Source of the DNA: an uncultured Aquimarina sp.
Lineage (GTDB): Bacteria; Bacteroidota; Bacteroidia; Flavobacteriales; Flavobacteriaceae
Reading direction: 5' to 3'
Length of the DNA stretch: 64,000 nucleotides
NCBI GenBank assembly: GCA_947498785.1
Contig: CANMLS010000030.1
Location: forward strand, 1-64,000
The position numbers were made by a program, and so were the translations under genes. Below the pieces are notes generated by a model, which searched no databases, was not told the origin of the DNA, and was given only the letters and a program-made list of their open reading frames with translations. Each line of letters begins with the position of its first letter. The first letter of the stretch is position 1. Shown here piece by piece: positions 6,778 through 15,864 of this stretch.

Positions 6778-8541
6778 TTATCTGCGATCACTACGTTTTC
6801 TTCGATCTCTTCTTTGGTTGCCTCCATTACCTCCTCTGTCTTCATTAGAGCCAAAACGTTTTTTACCTTTTGGTTTAAAATCGTTGCTTCTGCGTTTCCC
6901 TTTAAATCCACCTCCTTCATCACGACGACGTCTACCTCTTCGGCCAGAATCTTTAGAAATTTCTACATTAACTTTTCTCCCTTCCATTTTAAAGTTTTCA
7001 AAAACAGAAAGAACTAATTCCTGATGCTCTGTATTAGTATTAAAGAATGAAAAACTTTCTTTTACATCTACACGACTTAAGGAATCACCTCCTAAAGAAA
7101 GAACTTCTTTAAGGAAGTCCTTTAAAGTCATCCAATCAAAACCATCTTTTTCTCCAACATTGATGAAGTAACGTGTACTGCCATCATTGGTTCGAGAATT
7201 ACCATCTCGATCATTTCCTATAACATTTAGATCTCTTGATTTTTTATAATAATTATGAAAACGCGAAAATTCTACCGAAAAGAATTTTTTAATTAATTCT
7301 TCCTTTGAGAACTCTTCCAAAACTTCATTAATTGAAGGTAAATAACTATCAATTTCATGATTTATTTCTGCTTTTTTGATGTCACTGGCTAAATGAAATA
7401 ACTGAACCTGACATATTTCTTCTCCACTTGGAATTTCTTTTTTCTCAAAATTCTTTTTGATGATACGCTCTACAGATTTGATTTTTCTAATTTCACTTTT
7501 AGAAACAATCACCATAGAAACTCCACTTTTTCCTGCACGCCCAGTTCTTCCACTTCGATGGGTATATGTTTCTATCTCATCAGGAAGTTGATAATTAATA
7601 ACATGTGTTACATCATCTACGTCAATTCCTCTTGCAGCAACATCGGTAGCAACCAACATTTGAATTTGTCGATTTCTAAAACTTTTCATTACAAGATCAC
7701 GTTGATTCTGGCTTAAATCACCATGTAAGGCAGCAGCATTATAACCATCTTCGATAAGATTTTCTGCTACTTTTTGTGTATCACGTTTGGTACGACAGAA
7801 TATAACAGAAAAAATATCAGGATTGGCATCTGCTAATCGTTTTAAAGCAGCATATCTATCACGAGAGTTTACTACATAATATTCGTGAGATACATTTTTG
7901 GATCCAGTGTTTTTATGACCTACAGTGATTTCTATAGGAGTACTCATAAAACGTTTTGCAATTGTAGACACTTCTTTAGGCATGGTAGCCGAGAATAACC
8001 AAGTGTTTTTATCTTTTGGGGTATGAGATAAAATTGCATTAATATCTTCATAGAACCCCATGTTCAGCATTTCATCTGCTTCGTCTAATATACAGTAACC
8101 AATATTAGAAATATCAACCAATTTACGGTTAATCATATCCTGCATTCTTCCGGGAGTAGCAACTATGATCTGAGCGCCACGTTTTATTTGTTTGGCCTGA
8201 TCAGTAATGCTAGCTCCTCCATAAACGGCTACAGTATGTAATCCTGGGACATGCTTAGAGTAATTTTTAAGTTCATTGGTAATTTGCAAACATAATTCTC
8301 GAGTAGGAGAGAGGATTAATCCTTGCGTAATTCTACTTTTATTATCGATTTTTTCAATTAACGGAAAACCAAAAGCTGCTGTTTTTCCAGTACCAGTTTG
8401 TGCTAATGCAACGATATCTGTATCTTCATTAAGCAAAATAGGGATTGCCTTTTCTTGTACCTCACTCGGGGTTTCAAAACCCATATCATTCACCGCCTTT
8501 ACAATGGCTTCACCTAGGCCTAATGCTTCAAATTTATTCAT
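6778..8541 (-). CDS. DEAD-box ATP-dependent RNA helicase (CsdA/DeaD/DbpA type)
   Basis: A 587-residue helicase with all core motifs: Q motif (GFETPSEVQ), Walker A AQTGTGKT at 47-54, PTREL, DEAD, SAT, ARGID and HRSGRTGRAGK. After the two RecA-like domains comes a DbpA-type RNA-binding domain (TRYFINVGEKDGFDWMTLKD..., ~residues 465-535), then a basic Gly/Arg/Lys-rich tail of ~55 residues. This layout matches the helicases that unwind structured rRNA during ribosome assembly and cold adaptation. Start choice: ATG at 8541 is 19 nt from a good promoter -7 element (8560-8567); an upstream in-frame codon at 8562 would fall inside that promoter. No operon partner. Confidence 0.93.
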   Translation of the reverse strand: MNKFEALGLGEAIVKAVNDMGFETPSEVQEKAIPILLNEDTDIVALAQTGTGKTAAFGFPLIEKIDNKSRITQGLILSPTRELCLQITNELKNYSKHVPGLHTVAVYGGASITDQAKQIKRGAQIIVATPGRMQDMINRKLVDISNIGYCILDEADEMLNMGFYEDINAILSHTPKDKNTWLFSATMPKEVSTIAKRFMSTPIEITVGHKNTGSKNVSHEYYVVNSRDRYAALKRLADANPDIFSVIFCRTKRDTQKVAENLIEDGYNAAALHGDLSQNQRDLVMKSFRNRQIQMLVATDVAARGIDVDDVTHVINYQLPDEIETYTHRSGRTGRAGKSGVSMVIVSKSEIRKIKSVERIIKKNFEKKEIPSGEEICQVQLFHLASDIKKAEINHEIDSYLPSINEVLEEFSKEELIKKFFSVEFSRFHNYYKKSRDLNVIGNDRDGNSRTNDGSTRYFINVGEKDGFDWMTLKDFLKEVLSLGGDSLSRVDVKESFSFFNTNTEHQELVLSVFENFKMEGRKVNVEISKDSGRRGRRRRDEGGGFKGKRRSNDFKPKGKKRFGSNEDRGGNGGNQRRDRRKRSDRR

Positions 8542-8559
8542 ATAGCTAAAAATAAGCCG

Positions 8560-8591
8560 CAAAGGTACGGTTTATTATCTGTCTATAACAA
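8560..8591 (-). promoter_or_regulatory. Promoter of the DEAD-box helicase gene
   Basis: On the minus strand TTG (8591-8589), 21 nt, then TACCTTTG (8567-8560), a full match to TANNTTTG. The transcript would begin near 8554, leaving a short leader of about 12 nt before ATG 8541. Confidence 0.6.
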
Positions 8592-8746
8592 TAACGAGGT
8601 ACTTATTATAGTGTTGCAATAACTATCCAAATTAGAGATGATAATTTTATATAATTGGGAGCTCGATTTTTAAAGAATTTTGATATTTAAATTTTCAAAA
8701 AAAGCCTAGTTATATTGCTTAAATTCAGATATTAATATTTGTGCTT

Positions 8747-9802
8747 TTAGGGTTGTTTTATCACTTCGATTTCAAAAAGTTTATCCCAATTTTTACCGGT
8801 AACAAATAATTGTTTTGTATCAGCTTTATAGGCTATACCGTTTAAGACATCTAGATTTTGATGCTGTAATACTTTTTTACGTAAACCACTAAGATTAATT
8901 ACGGCTTCCAAAGCACCATTCTTTGGATTAATAATAGCTATACCGTCTTTCTGCCATGTATTGGCATAAATTTTTCCTTCAACCCATTCTAACTCATTGA
9001 ATCTAGATTTAGCACCCTTGTTTGTGGTTACTTCTATATAATTTTTCTCTGAAAGTGTATTAGCATCAAGAATCCATATTTTTTGAGTGCCATCGCTTTT
9101 ATAGATGTCGTTACCATTATTACATAAACCCCAACCTTCCTTACTTTGGTTATATGCAAAAGTTCCTGTTTTTTGCAAAGTGGTAAGGTCATAAATAAAA
9201 CCTTCTTTTGCAGTCCATGTTAATTGAAATATTTTATCATTTAATATGGTGATTCCTTCTGCAAAATATTGTTTGTCAATATCTTTTTTTACTAGAATTT
9301 CACCTGTTTTGTAATCGATTTTTCTTAGAGAGGATTTTCCCTTATGCCCAGTACTCTCATAAAGGGTGTCTCCAAAAAACTCTAAACCTTGAGTAAAAGC
9401 TTCTTTGTCATGTGGATATTCCGCGATAATTTTGTAGCTATATAATTTTGGTGATGCATTATTAAGGAATGTTATCTTTTTGGAAATTGTATCTATATTA
9501 CCTTCATAAAATACCTGTGCTTTTAGTACATGATCTCCTAATCTTTCAATATCGATTTTTTCTTCATACTTGAAATCGTTTTCTGAAACAACCTTTTTAT
9601 TATCTAATTGATATATTACCGAGTCAATTTTAATATTTTGATTGTTTAGAATATTAGCTTTTATCGTCTGTCCAAGCACGAATTTGGTCTGGTTATCCTC
9701 TATAACGATAGAAAAATATTTTTTTTTCTTCTCTTGATTACTACCGCAAGAAAAGATAAATAGGCTTAATGTAATGATGACGAAGGAGTTAAGAATCTTC
9801 AT
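8747..9802 (-). CDS. Glutaminyl-peptide cyclotransferase-like lipoprotein
   Basis: A 351-residue lipoprotein (signal ending SLFIFSC) with an N-terminal Ig-like region of ~100 residues followed by a five-bladed beta-propeller of the glutamine cyclotransferase family. Diagnostic segments are FTQGLEFFGDTLYESTGHKG, YFAEGITILNDKIFQLTWT, EGWGLCNNGNDIYKSDGT and ELEWVEGKIYANTW. Family enzymes turn N-terminal glutamine into pyroglutamate; in Bacteroidota they are periplasmic and have been linked to protecting exported proteins, many of which begin with Gln after signal cleavage. ATG 9802 is chosen because it places the signal peptide at the start. Transcribed divergently from the SRP RNA. Confidence 0.87.
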   Translation of the reverse strand: MKILNSFVIITLSLFIFSCGSNQEKKKKYFSIVIEDNQTKFVLGQTIKANILNNQNIKIDSVIYQLDNKKVVSENDFKYEEKIDIERLGDHVLKAQVFYEGNIDTISKKITFLNNASPKLYSYKIIAEYPHDKEAFTQGLEFFGDTLYESTGHKGKSSLRKIDYKTGEILVKKDIDKQYFAEGITILNDKIFQLTWTAKEGFIYDLTTLQKTGTFAYNQSKEGWGLCNNGNDIYKSDGTQKIWILDANTLSEKNYIEVTTNKGAKSRFNELEWVEGKIYANTWQKDGIAIINPKNGALEAVINLSGLRKKVLQHQNLDVLNGIAYKADTKQLFVTGKNWDKLFEIEVIKQP

Positions 9803-9857
9803 TTGTGTGGTTAAATTTTGAGGCAAGATATTTATTTTAATTGGGTTTAAAAAATCA

Positions 9858-9887
9858 TTGTTTTATTTACTAAAGATTGTATCTTTG
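9858..9887 (+). promoter_or_regulatory. Promoter of the SRP RNA gene
   Basis: TTG (9858-9860), exactly 19 nt, then TATCTTTG (9880-9887): a textbook Bacteroidota promoter. The predicted transcript start is about 9892, the first base of the SRP RNA closing stem. Confidence 0.8.
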
Positions 9888-9891
9888 CACC

Positions 9892-9985
9892 GGCAAGTCC
9901 TACACAACTAGCTCCTGTTGAATCCTCCAGGGCGGGAACGCAGCAAAGGTAGACGGTTGTAGCAGTGTGATGTAGGTAGCTTGCC
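9892..9985 (+). ncRNA. ffs: Signal recognition particle RNA (bacterial small SRP RNA)
   Basis: A 94-nt gene closed by GGCAAG (9892-9897) and CTTGCC (9980-9985), with the universally conserved SRP domain IV core: CCTCCAGGGCGGGAACGC at 9925-9941 and AGCAAAGGTAG after it, giving the GGAA tetraloop and asymmetric loop that bind Ffh. It lacks an Alu domain, as usual for Gram-negative SRP RNA. It guides co-translational insertion of membrane proteins with Ffh and FtsY. A T-rich run (9986-9992) right after the closing stem acts as terminator. Confidence 0.93.
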
Positions 9986-10073
9986 TTTTTTTATGTGATA
10001 CATTCAGCAAATTTCCATTTTTTTCCTATTGTAATTCATCGATTCTTTACTTAAAATTAGTAAATCAGAATTG

Positions 10074-10081
10074 TATATTTG
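10074..10081 (+). promoter_or_regulatory. -7 promoter element directly before the SDR start codon
   Basis: TATATTTG matches TANNTTTG and ends only five bases before ATG 10087, so transcription should begin at or next to the start codon. No clear TTG is seen at -33. Confidence 0.5.
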
Positions 10082-10086
10082 CGAGT

Positions 10087-10908
10087 ATGAATGCTAATCA
10101 AAATACTACTGTTGTTTTAATTACTGGAGGTTCTTCAGGAATAGGAAAATCTATAGGTGTATATCTTGCGAAAAAAGGATATATAGTTTATGGGACAAGT
10201 CGTAACCCTTCGAAATTGAATGATTTTAAAACGTTTGATCTTCTACAATTGGATGTGGCGGATAACAATAGTATTGCTTCTGCGGTTAAAATAATTGAAG
10301 AAAAACACGGCCGATTAGATGTGTTGATAAATAATGCGGGAGCTGGAATTACAGGGCCTATAGAGGAGATTCCTGAAGAAGAAATACTTAGGAATTTTAC
10401 GACCAATTATTTTGGACCAATTAATGTTACAAAAGCGGTATTACCTTTGATGCGAAAGCAGGGTAGTGGTTTGGTTATTAATATAACTTCGATAGCAGGA
10501 TATATGGGGTTACCTTATCGTGGAATTTACAGTGCTTCAAAAGCTGCTTTGGAAATGACTACTGAAGCATGGCGAATGGAGTTAAAGAGTTTTAATATCG
10601 AAATGACTAATGTAGCCCCAGGTGATTTTGCGACTAATATTGCGGCTGGACGATATCATGCTCCTGTTATAGATGGTTCTCCATATGAGAAACCATATGG
10701 AGATACTTTAAAACTAATGGATGGACACGTGGATTCTGGCAGTAATCCTTTGGAAATGGCAGAGGCTGTTTTTAAAATTATGAAAACCAAAAAACCTAAA
10801 GGACATTATAAAGTGGGAGTTTTTATGCAGAAATTTTCAATTGTACTAAAACGAATTTTGCCTGATAAGATATATGAGAAAATGTTGATGAATCATTATA
10901 AATTGTGA
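10087..10908 (+). CDS. Short-chain dehydrogenase/reductase (SDR family)
   Basis: A 273-residue classical SDR. The cofactor motif TGGSSGIG lies at residues ~14-21, the structural motif NNAG at ~83, the catalytic Ser in INITSIAG, and the catalytic pair YSASKAA (~148-154). The C-terminal part (PGDFATN, then a basic tail) is typical of the SDRs annotated as SDR family oxidoreductase, some acting on steroid-like or retinol-like substrates; the true substrate is not readable. An Arg after the first strand (TSRNPSK) suggests NADPH preference. The gene is alone between the SRP RNA and the aldolase gene, and its mRNA may be leaderless. Confidence 0.87.
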   Translation: MNANQNTTVVLITGGSSGIGKSIGVYLAKKGYIVYGTSRNPSKLNDFKTFDLLQLDVADNNSIASAVKIIEEKHGRLDVLINNAGAGITGPIEEIPEEEILRNFTTNYFGPINVTKAVLPLMRKQGSGLVINITSIAGYMGLPYRGIYSASKAALEMTTEAWRMELKSFNIEMTNVAPGDFATNIAAGRYHAPVIDGSPYEKPYGDTLKLMDGHVDSGSNPLEMAEAVFKIMKTKKPKGHYKVGVFMQKFSIVLKRILPDKIYEKMLMNHYKL

Positions 10909-11139
10909 TTTTGATACTGGGTACATAAAATAATTATATATTCTTAAGAGTGATTTAATCTTTTTTAAATAATTAAAAATACTATTTTTCCTCAGAAAAG
11001 TTTGAACCATTTCTTAATAAAAATAAGTTAAGACCGAAAAGAAATCTTTAAATAAACAAAAAGATTGTTTATCGTAACAGTGATTTATTTTTATATTCGC
11101 GATCTATAGTAAAAACACAACAATTTTAAACATAGTAAT

Positions 11140-11793
11140 ATGAAATTTTTTATTGATACAGCTAATCTTGATCAAATTAAAGAAGCGCAGGATTTGGGAG
11201 TTTTGGATGGAGTGACTACAAATCCATCTTTGATGGCTAAAGAAGGTATTACAGGTAAAGAAAACATTGTCAATCACTATAAGAAAATATGTGACATTGT
11301 AACAGGAGATGTTAGCGCAGAGGTGATCTCTACAGATTTTGATGGTATCATTAAAGAAGGAGAAGAATTAGCAAAACTTCACGATCAAATCATTGTCAAA
11401 GTACCAATGATTAAAGAGGGAGTAAAGGCAATTAAGTATTTTAGCGATAAAGGTATAAAAACGAACTGTACACTTGTTTTTTCTGCTGGTCAGGCTTTAC
11501 TTGCTGCCAAAGCAGGAGCTACTTATGTTTCCCCATTTATAGGAAGATTAGATGATATTTCTACAGATGGTCTTAATCTTATAGCAGAAATTAGATTGAT
11601 TTATAATAATTATGGTTTTGATACTCAGATATTAGCAGCCTCTGTAAGACATACAATGCATGTAATTGATTGTGCTAAAATAGGTGCCGATGTAATGACA
11701 GGTCCACTTTCTTCAATAGAAGGATTGCTAAAACACCCATTGACAGATATTGGGCTTGCTAAATTTCTTGAAGATTACAGAAAAGGAAATTAA
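11140..11793 (+). CDS. Transaldolase-like fructose-6-phosphate aldolase
   Basis: This 217-residue protein matches the short transaldolase/FSA (TalC) subfamily, about two thirds the size of classical transaldolase. Diagnostic segments are FIDTANLDQIKEAQ, DGVTTNPSLMAKEG, the Schiff-base lysine strand IIVKVPM, NCTLVFSAGQALLAAKAGA and SPFIGRLDD. The fold is a TIM barrel; members either cleave fructose 6-phosphate or act as transaldolase in the pentose phosphate pathway. Which activity dominates cannot be decided by eye. It is monocistronic, with terminator hairpins at 11801 and 11877. Confidence 0.88.
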   Translation: MKFFIDTANLDQIKEAQDLGVLDGVTTNPSLMAKEGITGKENIVNHYKKICDIVTGDVSAEVISTDFDGIIKEGEELAKLHDQIIVKVPMIKEGVKAIKYFSDKGIKTNCTLVFSAGQALLAAKAGATYVSPFIGRLDDISTDGLNLIAEIRLIYNNYGFDTQILAASVRHTMHVIDCAKIGADVMTGPLSSIEGLLKHPLTDIGLAKFLEDYRKGN

Positions 11794-11800
11794 ATAAAAG

Positions 11801-11825
11801 AACTCATTATGTTTTTTTGAGTTTT
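11801..11825 (+). terminator. Hairpin after the aldolase gene
   Basis: AACTCA (11801-11806) pairs with TGAGTT (11818-11823), with more T after it. The stem is short; a second terminator follows at 11877. Confidence 0.4.
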
Positions 11826-11876
11826 AGAGTAGCGCCTACGAAGCAATAAAAAATAGATATAAAGTAGAAAGATATG

Positions 11877-11908
11877 AAAAGCTACTCCTTAATTTGGGTA
11901 GCTTTTTA
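11877..11908. terminator. Bidirectional terminator between convergent genes
   Basis: AAAAGCTAC (11877-11885) pairs with GTAGCTTTT (11898-11906). The stem runs into the stop codon of the minus-strand gene, so it can serve both transcripts. Confidence 0.6.
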
Positions 11909-13354
11909 ATTTTCTAAACTAGCTAATTGCGTATATTGCATAAGCTGTTTTTCAAAAATAGAAGCAAATAAGTTGGCCTTTGCATTTATGATTTTACCTT
12001 CATTATCAACAAGTATTACTTTATTTCTATAGTGTATCACAAGCTCTTCTGATGAGCACTTGGGGTACTTAAACTCATATTCATAGTCTAGATTATAGTG
12101 ATGTCTTTTAATTGTTTTTAACCAGTTTTTGGTTTGTTCATCATCAGTATTCACCGCAATAAAATCAATACCAGGGTATAACGTTTTTAAATATTCAGCT
12201 TTTTTATGAGCTCTTACATAATGATCTTTGCTTTCCATAGACCAAAAATATAGAGCAGTAATCGGTTTATTAAAGAGAGATGACAATTTTATAACTTCTC
12301 CTTTCGAAGTTATTAATTCTTGATCAGGAATAGCGTGGTTTGGTCTTAATTTGGAAATAGATCTAGTGAGTCTTTTTAATTCTTCCTGAGATTTTTTATT
12401 AGAACTTACCGATAAGTAATGTTTAAGTATTTTGTCCGATTCTGGATTATTATGACTTTCTAGTAAAAAATTAGTAGTAGCTCTTCTTAGTAAATTGTTT
12501 TTAATATATGGATGGTTTACAAGACTATCAATTAGGTTAAGTTTATGAATTACACTTCCCACTTCTTTATTATACTGAGATAGTTGTTCGTTTGAATAAT
12601 TAGTCAAAGAAGAATTAGTGAAATAATAATTTAGATATCGATTATACGCATATAATCTTTTTAAATCATCATCATTAAGATTTATATGCTCTCTATAGTC
12701 AAAAAAGGATTCAGGAAGATCTTTTACAGAATCAAAATCTCCAATACTATAACGACCATGATAATATAATTCAGACCTAGTGTAATAATCCAGCTTAAAG
12801 CTTGCTTGTGTAATTTTTTTTGCCAGATTACTTAATTCGTATTTGTTAGTCAGCTTTTCATACCTCTTCAGTTTGTGTTTTAAGAGAGAATCCTGATCTT
12901 TTTTAAAAAAATCTAGAGAAAATTGTAATCCTGTTTTTCTTAATTTTTGGCGTTCCATTTCATTTTGAAGGAATGTTTCAATTAAGAAATTATTTTTTTC
13001 GGCACCATCTCCTGAGAAAACAAGAGATTCGTCAAATTCTAAAGTATTTAATCGTATAAGGATACTATCTCCTTTTTCGAGAAGAACAATCTGATGTTCA
13101 GGGTTATGTCTAAATGAGTATAATCCGTTTTCTAAATTTTCAATCTTATGTAAAAACCTATTATTTTTGTCTAAGGGAATGGTATCTCTAAAATCATAAC
13201 CTTTAGATAATATTATATAATCTGTATTTGGATGCACTATCTCTCCACCAAAATAAGTGTATTCTCGGTTACTATTTTCGGGCGTATCACAACTCCATAG
13301 CAAACAAAAAAGAAAAGAAGCTTGAATAAAATATTTTAATACAGAAAATGACAT
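11906..13354 (-). CDS. Thioredoxin-fold lipoprotein lacking the CXXC motif
   Basis: A 482-residue lipoprotein (FCLLWSC lipobox). The N-terminal ~110 residues look like a DUF4369-type beta region (LSKGYDFRDTIPLDKNNRF), followed by ~210 charged helical residues. The C-terminal ~140 residues follow the TlpA/redoxin pattern: IPDQELITSKGEVIKLSSLF, then ALYFWSMESKDHYVRAHKKA where an active TlpA has FWASWC..C, then IDFIAVNTDD and VILVDNEGKI. Both redox cysteines are absent (S and K/D instead), so disulfide chemistry is unlikely and a binding or scaffold role is more probable. A minus-strand TATTTTTG at 13395-13388 is a likely -7 element. Compare the intact TlpA-type protein at 49129. Confidence 0.75.
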   Translation of the reverse strand: MSFSVLKYFIQASFLFCLLWSCDTPENSNREYTYFGGEIVHPNTDYIILSKGYDFRDTIPLDKNNRFLHKIENLENGLYSFRHNPEHQIVLLEKGDSILIRLNTLEFDESLVFSGDGAEKNNFLIETFLQNEMERQKLRKTGLQFSLDFFKKDQDSLLKHKLKRYEKLTNKYELSNLAKKITQASFKLDYYTRSELYYHGRYSIGDFDSVKDLPESFFDYREHINLNDDDLKRLYAYNRYLNYYFTNSSLTNYSNEQLSQYNKEVGSVIHKLNLIDSLVNHPYIKNNLLRRATTNFLLESHNNPESDKILKHYLSVSSNKKSQEELKRLTRSISKLRPNHAIPDQELITSKGEVIKLSSLFNKPITALYFWSMESKDHYVRAHKKAEYLKTLYPGIDFIAVNTDDEQTKNWLKTIKRHHYNLDYEYEFKYPKCSSEELVIHYRNKVILVDNEGKIINAKANLFASIFEKQLMQYTQLASLEN

Positions 13355-13387
13355 TTAGGGTACTATAAAATTAATAGACTATTCGTT

Positions 13388-13395
13388 CAAAAATA
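13388..13395 (-). promoter_or_regulatory. -7 element of the thioredoxin-like lipoprotein gene
   Basis: On the minus strand TATTTTTG matches TANNTTTG, 34 bp before ATG 13354. No clear TTG at -33. Confidence 0.35.
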
Positions 13396-13706
13396 AAGGG
13401 AAACTCCTTAGACCGTTGTTAATTATACGTTAATTCTATATGTGTTAAAGAATTGTATGGGCTCATGAATGACGTAGTTTATGCTTTTTTGATTCTAACA
13501 AAAAATAGTACTCTTTTGATCAATCGAAGTGTTTTTTGAAATTCATAGCAGTGTTATGTAATAAGGAAAAAACAAAATTTGAATATAAAAAGGCTTAAAT
13601 GACTTTACTTTTTCATTTTATGATTATGTTTTATATATTCTAGCTAAGTGAAAGAAAAGAGCGACAAATTAATGATAGATTATTTCAGGTTCTGAATCCA
13701 TTTTTC

Positions 13707-13714
13707 TACTTTTG
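13707..13714 (+). promoter_or_regulatory. -7 element of the ABC-F gene
   Basis: TACTTTTG matches TANNTTTG, giving a start near 13720 and a ~27-nt leader before ATG 13747. Confidence 0.45.
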
Positions 13715-13746
13715 CGGCGAATTATAATTTTCAATTTTTCATAATT

Positions 13747-15372
13747 ATGCTATCAGTTTCTAATCTTTCGGTTCAATTTGGTAAACGAATACTCTTTGAT
13801 GAAGTAAATACAGCTTTTACCCAAGGGAATTGCTATGGTATTATTGGTGCAAATGGTGCAGGTAAATCAACATTTCTCAAAATCCTTTCGGGAGTAATGG
13901 AGCCTACATCTGGTCATGTACATTTAGAACCAGGAAAGAGAATGTCTGTTTTAGAACAGAATCATTATGCATATGATGAGTATACAGTACTAGAGACTGT
14001 AATTATGGGGAACAAACAGTTATATAAGATTAAGAAAGAGATAGATGCTTTGTACGCCGATTATACTGATGAAAATGCAGAAAAAATAGGAGAACTTCAG
14101 GTGCAATTTGAAGAAATGAATGGTTGGAATGCTGATAGTGATGCAGCAGCAATGCTTTCTAATTTAGGGATCAAAGAAGATTTACATTATACTCAAATGT
14201 CTGATCTAGATACAAAACAACGTGTTCGGGTATTGCTTTCTCAATGTTTGTTTGGTAATCCTGATGTATTAATTATGGATGAGCCTACAAATGACCTTGA
14301 TTATGAAACAATATCATGGTTAGAAAGTTTTCTTGCTAATTATGATAATACAGTGATTGTAGTCTCTCACGACCGTCACTTTCTTGATGCCGTTTGTACT
14401 CATATTTCTGATATCGACTTTAGTAAGATTAATCACTATAGTGGGAATTATACATTTTGGTATGAGTCTTCTCAATTAGCAGCAAGACAAAGAGCTCAAC
14501 AAAATAAAAAAGCAGAGGAAAAGAAGAAAGAATTACAAGAGTTTATTGCACGGTTTAGCGCAAATGTAGCCAAGTCTAAGCAAGCTACTTCTCGTAAAAA
14601 AATGATTGAAAAACTAAACATAGAAGATATAAGACCATCTAGTCGTCGTTATCCTGCAATAATTTTTGAAAGAGATAGAGAAGCTGGAGATCAAATTTTG
14701 AATGTAGAAGGGTTGTCAGCTTCTATAGATGGAGAAACTTTGTTTGATGGTATTGATATTAATCTTAATAAAGGAGATAAGGTTGTTGTTTTTTCAAAAG
14801 ATTCTAGGGCAACTTCTAATTTTTACCAAATATTAAATGATAAGCTTAATGCAGATGCAGGTAAATTTGCTTGGGGGATTACTACCACGCAATCTTATTT
14901 GCCAGCAGATAATAGTGAATATTTTCAAAATGATCTAACTTTGGTTGATTGGTTACGTCAATGGGCAACCACAGAAGAGGAACGAGAAGAAGTGTTTATT
15001 AGAGGTTTTCTGGGAAAAATGATTTTTAGTGGAGAAGAAGCACTTAAAAAATCAAATGTTTTATCTGGAGGAGAAAAAGTTCGTTGTATGTTGTCTAAAA
15101 TGATGATGACAAAAGCTAATGTATTGATGTTAGATGAGCCAACAAACCACCTTGATCTGGAATCTATTACGGCTTTTAATAATTCTCTGACAAAATTTAA
15201 AGGCACTGTCCTTTTTACTACTCATGATCACGAATTTGCGCAAACTGTAGGTAATCGTGTGATTGAATTAACTCCAAATGGTGTTATTGATCGTTATGCT
15301 ACTTTTGATGAATATATGAGTGATCCAAAAATCAAAGATCTTAGAGAGAAAATGTATACAGTGAACGTTTAA
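13747..15372 (+). CDS. ABC-F family ATPase (YbiT-like), translation factor
   Basis: A 541-residue soluble protein with two ATP-binding cassettes and no membrane segments, the ABC-F layout; the linker at ~245-310 is the charged coiled coil (QQNKKAEEKKKELQEFI) that enters the ribosomal E/P site region. NBD1 has Walker A GANGAGKST (34-42) and Walker B with DEPTNDLDYE (~178) but a degenerate signature (MSDLDTKQRVR, ~151). NBD2 has no Walker A (VVVFSKDSRATSNFY, ~345) but a perfect signature LSGGEKVR (~439) and DEPTNHLDLES. ABC-F proteins resolve stalled ribosomes or give antibiotic protection; the YbiT-like group is housekeeping. Monocistronic. Confidence 0.88.
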   Translation: MLSVSNLSVQFGKRILFDEVNTAFTQGNCYGIIGANGAGKSTFLKILSGVMEPTSGHVHLEPGKRMSVLEQNHYAYDEYTVLETVIMGNKQLYKIKKEIDALYADYTDENAEKIGELQVQFEEMNGWNADSDAAAMLSNLGIKEDLHYTQMSDLDTKQRVRVLLSQCLFGNPDVLIMDEPTNDLDYETISWLESFLANYDNTVIVVSHDRHFLDAVCTHISDIDFSKINHYSGNYTFWYESSQLAARQRAQQNKKAEEKKKELQEFIARFSANVAKSKQATSRKKMIEKLNIEDIRPSSRRYPAIIFERDREAGDQILNVEGLSASIDGETLFDGIDINLNKGDKVVVFSKDSRATSNFYQILNDKLNADAGKFAWGITTTQSYLPADNSEYFQNDLTLVDWLRQWATTEEEREEVFIRGFLGKMIFSGEEALKKSNVLSGGEKVRCMLSKMMMTKANVLMLDEPTNHLDLESITAFNNSLTKFKGTVLFTTHDHEFAQTVGNRVIELTPNGVIDRYATFDEYMSDPKIKDLREKMYTVNV

Positions 15373-15864
15373 TGGCTTATTTGTAAAGAGTTAATAGCTG
15401 ATAATGTTAAGTTTTAGATATTTATTTTTAAGGACTCAGCTGATACTATTCTGTTTTGATTAGTGAAAAAACTCTATTGAAAAGCAACAAAGCACGCATT
15501 CAAAATAGATAGTTGAATTAACTCTGGTTTTCGGCGAGATCTTTGGTTCAATGTCGCGAAGCTTGCTTCAAAATTCTAAAAAATTATTTTCCCTTGAATA
15601 TATCTTAGAAATTACTCAAGGATGTTTACATCTTTTTATAGAGCTAATTAATGGTTGTAATGGTGTATTGTATTTTTTTACAAATAAAGGATTAAGTGTT
15701 TGATTTTCTACAAATAAAAATTAAATTAGTAGCATGTTTTTGATAATACTTTATTGCTACTATCAAAGCATACTTTCTCTCTATTATTTCTTCCCCAAAT
15801 AGAGAATAGTTAGTTGACTATATAGTTAACGACTAATATAATTTTAGAAATAATTTATAAAATA
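15373..15864. other. Intergenic region, no gene seen
   Basis: About 490 bp. One weak hairpin (CCTTGA 15592-15597 with TCAAGG 15616-15621) is visible, plus a locally less AT-rich patch at 15520-15570. I find no coding frame and no clear promoter. Confidence 0.45.

Larger units (their letters stand above)
13355..13746. other. Divergent intergenic region
   Basis: About 390 bp between the lipoprotein gene (-) and the ABC-F gene (+). It holds one -7 element for each direction (13388-13395 and 13707-13714). I see no coding frame or strong hairpin in the middle. Confidence 0.5.

Noticed and set aside
6719..7024. Plus-strand frame of 101 codons rich in Leu, Pro and Ser
   Set aside because: It is antisense to the Gly/Arg-rich tail of the DEAD-box helicase; the composition follows from the tail codons.
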